Position numbers and translations under genes: made by a program. This document shows positions 5,416 through 5,783 of a stretch of 5,783 nucleotides of DNA, piece by piece. Numbering within the stretch: the first letter of the stretch is position 1; each line of letters opens with the position of its first letter. Origin of the DNA: Spirochaetales bacterium (GTDB taxonomy: Bacteria; Spirochaetota; Spirochaetia; Treponematales; UBA12059); assembly GCA_004525355.1 (NCBI GenBank), contig SPCK01000151.1, positions 1 to 5,783 of the forward strand. The letters run 5' to 3'. Under the pieces are notes generated by a model, which saw only the letters and a list, made by a program, of their open reading frames with translations, was not told the origin of the DNA and searched no databases.

Positions 5416-5783
5416 ATGCGTCGGATGGCAGTGGCGATTGCACTTTCACTGGCTGCGATCGCCATGGCCAGCGCCCAGGACTCGGACGTAAAGGTCGGGT
5501 TGGACGGCGTTCGGTGGTTGTACAGCTACATACCGACGGGGGTTGACGTTACGGTAACGTATACGGGACTCGACCTGGACCTGGTGGGCCAGACAAAGCT
5601 CTTTCTCAAGGCTGGCGGCGGCTACCAGGATTGGACCAACCTGCGCGACCTGATAACCGGCGATCCTGTCTACACGGACGCGACATACAACAGCCCGAAT
5701 TTCCAATGGGAACTCGCCTTTATCCAGGGGCTGGCGCGAAGGATGGACGGGGACAATCTGGTCGAGATTTTTCTCTTCTATAG
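5416..5783 (+). CDS. Exported protein of unknown function, 3' end beyond the window
   Basis: The frame is open from ATG 5416 to the right edge, giving 122 residues with no stop. Residues 1-20 (MRRMAVAIALSLAAIAMASA) are a clear signal peptide with an ASA cleavage site before Q21. The mature part shows alternating polar and hydrophobic strands with many aromatics: VKVGLDGVRWLYSYIP (25-40), VDVTVTYTGLDLDLV (43-57), TKLFLKAGGGYQDW (60-73) and QWELAFIQGLARRM (97-110). This pattern would suit an outer-membrane beta-barrel or a periplasmic beta-rich protein, but I recognise no specific family and the C-terminus is absent. No lipobox Cys is present. Start choice is supported by GGAGG five bases upstream. 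Its placement directly behind fba, with the stop codon inside its ribosome binding site, suggests co-transcription although no functional link to glycolysis is evident. Confidence 0.75.
   Translation, partial: MRRMAVAIALSLAAIAMASAQDSDVKVGLDGVRWLYSYIPTGVDVTVTYTGLDLDLVGQTKLFLKAGGGYQDWTNLRDLITGDPVYTDATYNSPNFQWELAFIQGLARRMDGDNLVEIFLFY

Noticed and set aside
5103..5465. A 120-codon minus-strand open frame antisense to the end of fba.
   Set aside because: It overlaps conserved aldolase motifs and the start of the next plus-strand gene, and shows no features of its own.

Overview
The window looks like a piece of a spirochaete chromosome, moderately GC-rich by eye, and most like a Treponema/Spirochaeta-type (Spirochaetaceae) genome. 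The diagnostic content is a tandem pair of periplasmic-flagellar sheath proteins (FlaA family) close to a class II fructose-bisphosphate aldolase. From memory, and unchecked, Treponema pallidum has the same arrangement at about TP0662-TP0664. Coding density is high and no gene-free stretch exceeds about 150 bases. I see no tRNA, rRNA, CRISPR array, insertion sequence or long repeat.

Layout: five genes lie on the minus strand and two on the plus strand, diverging from about 4254-4404. Reading the minus strand from right to left, they are: a lipoprotein that resembles a shrunken BMP/PurR-type periplasmic binding protein (4253-3387); flaA copy 1 (3284-2499) behind a good sigma-70 promoter; flaA copy 2 (2489-1752), whose ribosome binding site contains the stop codon of copy 1; a textbook intrinsic terminator (1731-1705); a soluble hybrid of a cyclic-nucleotide-binding domain and a histidine kinase (1685-513); and a secreted DOMON-domain protein that runs off the left edge (448-1). 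On the plus strand are the aldolase (4405-5403) and, 12 bases further on, an exported protein that runs off the right edge (5416-5783).

How they fit together: the two FlaA proteins are exported and form the sheath of the endoflagellar filament in the periplasm. The terminator insulates them from the kinase, which must rely on read-through or on a promoter I could not find. The kinase could couple an intracellular cyclic nucleotide to phosphotransfer, but no response regulator is in view. The aldolase is central glycolysis and appears to share a transcript with an envelope protein of unknown function.

Three of the genes that need care are the two cut by the window edges, which lack one end, and the lipoprotein, whose longest open frame overstates its N-terminus. 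I found no convincing wholly new system. The most unusual elements are the degenerate binding-protein-like lipoprotein between fba and flaA, and the kinase/DOMON pair downstream of the flagellar operon.
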